A stretch of 9,672 bases of DNA from Gemmatimonadaceae bacterium (GTDB taxonomy: Bacteria > Latescibacterota > UBA2968 > UBA8231), in contig PBSR01000067.1 in NCBI GenBank assembly GCA_002726335.1, forward strand, positions 1 through 9,672. Direction: 5' to 3'. Under the pieces are notes generated by a model, which was given only the letters and a program-made list of their open reading frames with translations, ran no database searches and was not told where the DNA came from. This document shows positions 7,203-9,672 of the stretch, one piece after another. The stretch's first letter is position 1. Every line of letters starts with the position of its first letter. Both the position numbers and the translations under genes were made by a program.

Positions 7203-7208
7203 TCGCAA
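7180..7208 (-). promoter_or_regulatory. Sigma70-like promoter for the minus-strand unit
   Basis: On the minus strand TTGCGA (7208-7203) and TATGAT (7185-7180) are separated by exactly 17 bp. Transcription would begin near 7173, leaving a leader of about 65 nt before the ATG at 7106. The elements lie in the only AT-rich patch nearby. This assignment is by motif and spacing only. Confidence 0.5.
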
Positions 7209-7248
7209 TCGTTTGACAACCCCAACTCCGTGGTCAGACGAGACCACC

Positions 7249-9558
7249 ATGAGACCGTTGAGACCATCGTCGATGAGACTGGCGTTCCTGACGATCTGCT
7301 GTGCCTGTACAGCCCTGTGTGGTACCGCTGCTTCGGCTGACCCTGCGATCGTGATCGGTGGGAATCAGGGCAGCAGCTGGCAGGACGGGGGAGGGACGAT
7401 TCCTGCCTTCGTGATCCGCACAGATCGCAAGGCCGTGGAGGAGACCAACACGCCCGGAGGGGTCGTTGACTTCACCCCTGAAGACCGGCTGAACTGGATC
7501 TTTCCGCAACGCGCTGATACCACGGTGAACATCGCCATCGGCGCAGATTCTGACGGCCGAGGCGGCAGCATCCTCTCGCCGAACGCGCCCCAGATCGTCA
7601 GCCAGTTGCCATCCATGATCGATGGTGACCCGAGCACCGCGCTGGATCTCAGGGCCACGCAGAGCGGTCAGAGTGCTCGCGTGCTGGGGATCATCATCAA
7701 TCTGGACCTCGGAGCGCGATTCGGCATCAACCGGTTCCGGTTCTTTCCGCGCAACGCCGATCCGCTGCTGCCAACCCCCGAGTTTCCGCACCAGAACGAT
7801 TTTATCCGTGGCTACGAAGTGTTCATCAACGACGGCACGCCTGACACACAGATCGAAGGGGTCCCCATCCTCACGACGGTTGCCGTCGACGGGCAGAACG
7901 AGGACTCCGTGGTGGATGTCACCATTGTGCCGCAGTATGTGCGTTTTGTGCGCCTCAAGTCGATCGCCACGCGCGGTTTCGAAGTCGCCGAGTTCCAGGT
8001 GTTCGGCACGGGCTTCGTGCCTGAAGCCAGCTACGTGTCGAATGTCTTCGACTTCGGCGATCCGGCCATCCTCGGACGCCTGCGCTGGGTGGAGGAGGCC
8101 ATCGGCGATCCCGGCCTGTCGAGTGTGCTGGTGCGAACCCGAACAGGGCACGACGCACAACCGGTCGAGTTCAACAAGCTTCGCCCGGGAGAGAACATCT
8201 TCCGGGAGGGGGGCGGCATCGCCCAGGCCGATGCTTTCAATCCGCTCTTTACCGCCACCGGTGGGGCCGACCGATCGAATCGTGCGGAGGTCCCCTGGAA
8301 GGCGGCAGCGGATGTAGACGATCCGGAACTGAGCAGTCTCATCGAGGGGATTCTCGACAACGAAGAGGTCGACGTACGGCAGGCACGGGAGGTATACAAG
8401 GATCTGAGCGTCGCCGAACAGGAGGTCATCTCACTGACGCGCGAGGACTATGGCGAGCTGGGGAAACGCGGAAATCAGGACCCCGGCGTGATCCGGGATG
8501 ATCTCATCAACTGGAGTGCCTGGTCACCACCGTACCCGGCCACCGGGATCGTCGATGCCGCATCGCTGGAAGACAACACCCAGGGAGTGCCGATGGTCTC
8601 CCCCGGGTCGCGACGATTCTTCCAGTTTTCCCTCGAGTTCATCAGCGAAGACTTCGGCGTCGCCACGGGCGTGGGGGGCCTGGCCTTCGAAGCCATCCCC
8701 AGACCCTTTGCCAAGGGACTGATTGCCGAGGTGGCGCCACGAGATGCCAGTCTGGGCAAGAGGACCCGGTTCGGTTATGCGGTCCTCAACCAGGTCGGCG
8801 ACGGTGCCGTACGCGGTTTCGACCAGTTTCGTGTCAGCACGCCACTCAGGGTTGAGTCGATTGGCCGGGTCGCCAGGGCCACGGCCGACGGTCAGCTCAC
8901 GGCGGCGGACTTTTCCGGCCAGTCCCTCGACGATCTGCCCCTGACCGACGGGGATTTCTCCATCGTTGAGGTCAGCGACGACGGATTCACGATCTCCTTC
9001 GCCCGCATCGAGCAGGACAGCACGCTCCTGCGCATCGATTTCGACACGGCCGTGCTGAGATTCGGCACGGTCTTCAGCGGTCAAGCCTTCGACACGCAGT
9101 CCGATACGCAGGCAGGTCAGCCCGCCGTCGCCGGCAACGCCGCAGATCTCGCGCTGGACGGCTTTGAGGATCCGCACAGGGTACCCATCGGGCTCGTGCG
9201 CAACGGCAATCTGTCGGTGGCGGTGAGCACGTCCAGCGATCTGCTGATCAACGTCAGGGCCGACCCGCCGGTATTCACGCCCAACGGCGACGGCATCAAC
9301 GATGCGTCGAATCTCGGGTACGACATCACCAACATCGCCGCGCCGGCACCGCTGCAGGTGGTCGTATATGACCTTTCAGGGCGGCGTGTCCGTCAACTCA
9401 TCCGTGCCGCCGGGCTGAGTGGGCGGTACGCTCCGGCCTGGGACGGTCGTGGCGACGACGGGGCCCTCGTACCCCCGGGGACATACGTGTTTTCAGTAAC
9501 GCTCGAAGCGGGAACGGGAACAGAGAGAAAAGCCGGTGTTGTCAACCTGGTCTACTGA
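7249..9558 (+). CDS. Secreted surface protein: discoidin-like region and C-terminal FlgD-type Ig-like domain
   Basis: From the ATG at 7249 the protein has 769 aa; the in-frame ATG at 7273 is an alternative, and neither has a clear Shine-Dalgarno. A signal peptide spans about 9-30 and ends in A-A-S-A before Asp31. Residues about 108-254 look like an F5/8-type C (discoidin) domain: MIDGDPSTALDL (123-134), IIINLDLG (148-155), YVRFVRLKS (230-238), FEVAEFQVFG (244-253). A second beta-rich block (262-311 and 418-484) is split by an acidic, partly helical stretch (312-417). FTPNGDGIND (676-685) then leads to a FlgD-type Ig-like domain (about 697-755) with VVYDLSGRRVRQL (705-717), AWDGRGDDG (730-738) and VPPGTYVFSVT (741-751). 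Such tails are common on exported proteins of FCB phyla and resemble secretion or sorting modules, though type IX sorting is not shown. A binding or structural surface role is likely; the ligand is unknown. It is the first gene of the plus unit. Confidence 0.85.
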   Translation: MRPLRPSSMRLAFLTICCACTALCGTAASADPAIVIGGNQGSSWQDGGGTIPAFVIRTDRKAVEETNTPGGVVDFTPEDRLNWIFPQRADTTVNIAIGADSDGRGGSILSPNAPQIVSQLPSMIDGDPSTALDLRATQSGQSARVLGIIINLDLGARFGINRFRFFPRNADPLLPTPEFPHQNDFIRGYEVFINDGTPDTQIEGVPILTTVAVDGQNEDSVVDVTIVPQYVRFVRLKSIATRGFEVAEFQVFGTGFVPEASYVSNVFDFGDPAILGRLRWVEEAIGDPGLSSVLVRTRTGHDAQPVEFNKLRPGENIFREGGGIAQADAFNPLFTATGGADRSNRAEVPWKAAADVDDPELSSLIEGILDNEEVDVRQAREVYKDLSVAEQEVISLTREDYGELGKRGNQDPGVIRDDLINWSAWSPPYPATGIVDAASLEDNTQGVPMVSPGSRRFFQFSLEFISEDFGVATGVGGLAFEAIPRPFAKGLIAEVAPRDASLGKRTRFGYAVLNQVGDGAVRGFDQFRVSTPLRVESIGRVARATADGQLTAADFSGQSLDDLPLTDGDFSIVEVSDDGFTISFARIEQDSTLLRIDFDTAVLRFGTVFSGQAFDTQSDTQAGQPAVAGNAADLALDGFEDPHRVPIGLVRNGNLSVAVSTSSDLLINVRADPPVFTPNGDGINDASNLGYDITNIAAPAPLQVVVYDLSGRRVRQLIRAAGLSGRYAPAWDGRGDDGALVPPGTYVFSVTLEAGTGTERKAGVVNLVY

Positions 9559-9613
9559 GCTGGCGGCGCTCCGCTTGGAGTCGGCAGTCGGCAACTCTTC
9601 AGGAGGGATTCGT
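9559..9613. other. 55-bp spacer with tandem 7-mer and strong RBS
   Basis: The spacer contains two tandem copies of GTCGGCA (9580-9593), a weak 4- to 5-bp hairpin around 9569-9581 and the AGGAGG described separately. There is no U-run, so I see no intrinsic terminator, and the next gene is probably co-transcribed. Confidence 0.4.
9601..9606 (+). promoter_or_regulatory. Strong Shine-Dalgarno AGGAGG deciding a TTG start
   Basis: A perfect AGGAGG lies 7 nt upstream of the TTG at 9614. It is the best ribosome-binding site in the window and is the main reason for calling the following reading frame a gene. Confidence 0.65.
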
Positions 9614-9672
9614 TTGCGGGCAGCACGCACCTTCTTCGTGATCGCGGTGACCATGGCCTGCACCGGACTGCA
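9614..9672 (+). CDS. N-terminal fragment of an exported protein, TTG start, truncated by window edge
   Basis: Nineteen complete codons are visible and no stop occurs. Reading TTG as Met, the product begins MRAARTFFVIAVTMACTGL, two arginines followed by a hydrophobic run, typical of a signal peptide. Cys16 after T-M-A could be a weak lipobox, or the cleavage site may lie beyond the window. It follows the surface-protein gene after 55 bp on the same strand with a strong Shine-Dalgarno, so the two probably form an operon. In FCB bacteria, genes for proteins with FlgD-type tails are often followed by PorV/PorQ-like outer-membrane proteins, but nothing in these residues can confirm that. Family unknown. 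Confidence 0.55.
   Translation, partial: MRAARTFFVIAVTMACTGL

Noticed and set aside
7192..7248. GTG start at 7192 for the surface protein
   Set aside because: It lies upstream of and overlaps the TATAAT at 7197-7202, so it would not be transcribed from that promoter, and it puts 27 non-signal residues ahead of the signal peptide.
7107..7250. Upstream extension of the SurA-like protein by 48 residues
   Set aside because: The extension has no signal sequence, crosses both promoters and would bury the lipoprotein signal that begins at 7106.
7234..8160. Open frame on the minus strand opposite the surface-protein gene (308 codons)
   Set aside because: His/Asp/Arg-rich composition without motifs, and it would run antisense through the signal peptide and discoidin-like domain of a well-supported gene.
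9569..9581. Small hairpin CTCC-GCTT-GGAG after the surface-protein gene as a terminator
   Set aside because: The stem is only 4-5 bp with no U-run, and a strong Shine-Dalgarno and start codon follow closely, which favours read-through.

Overview
The window is GC-rich, densely coding bacterial DNA organised as two divergent transcription units around a 142-bp AT-richer control region (7107-7248). It contains no tRNA, rRNA, CRISPR array, insertion sequence or phage gene, and no gap between genes exceeds 142 bp. The protein mix suggests an uncultured member of the FCB group or a neighbour (Latescibacterota-, Eisenbacteria- or Gemmatimonadota-like) with a two-membrane envelope. That mix is a surface protein ending in an FTPNGDGIND motif plus a FlgD-type Ig-like domain, a secreted FG-GAP/ASPIC-UnbV (CRTAC1-type) protein, a TPR lipoprotein and a DUF6785-type polytopic membrane protein. 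The phylum is an inference; no marker gene is present.

Minus-strand unit, in order of transcription: (1) 7106-5409, a lipoprotein with two tandem SurA/parvulin-like units whose active-site histidines all appear to be replaced; (2) 5353-3695, a secreted seven-bladed FG-GAP propeller with a C-terminal ASPIC/UnbV domain; (3) 3684-2155, a probable lipoprotein with about 13 TPR repeats; (4) 2158-203, a membrane protein of about 14 helices, overlapping gene 3 by an ATGA junction; (5) 102-1, the start of another lipoprotein, cut by the window edge, whose first mature residues recall LptE. Spacing is 55 bp, 10 bp, -4 bp and 100 bp, with no recognisable terminator between genes, so one polycistronic mRNA is likely.

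Plus-strand unit: 7249-9558 encodes a secreted, surface-type protein with a discoidin-like N-terminal half and a FlgD-Ig C-terminus. After 55 bp, a TTG-start gene with a strong AGGAGG ribosome-binding site begins at 9614 and runs off the end.

The control region holds two good sigma70-like promoters facing away from each other and physically interleaved, so the two units are probably transcribed competitively. Every complete gene encodes an exported, lipidated or membrane protein. The window therefore reads as an envelope or surface locus: a periplasmic chaperone-like lipoprotein, a secreted propeller, a TPR scaffold and a membrane permease-like protein on one side, and a large adhesin-like or binding surface protein on the other. 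The propeller-TPR-DUF6785 trio is the best candidate for an uncharacterised functional module; no substrate can be read from the sequence.
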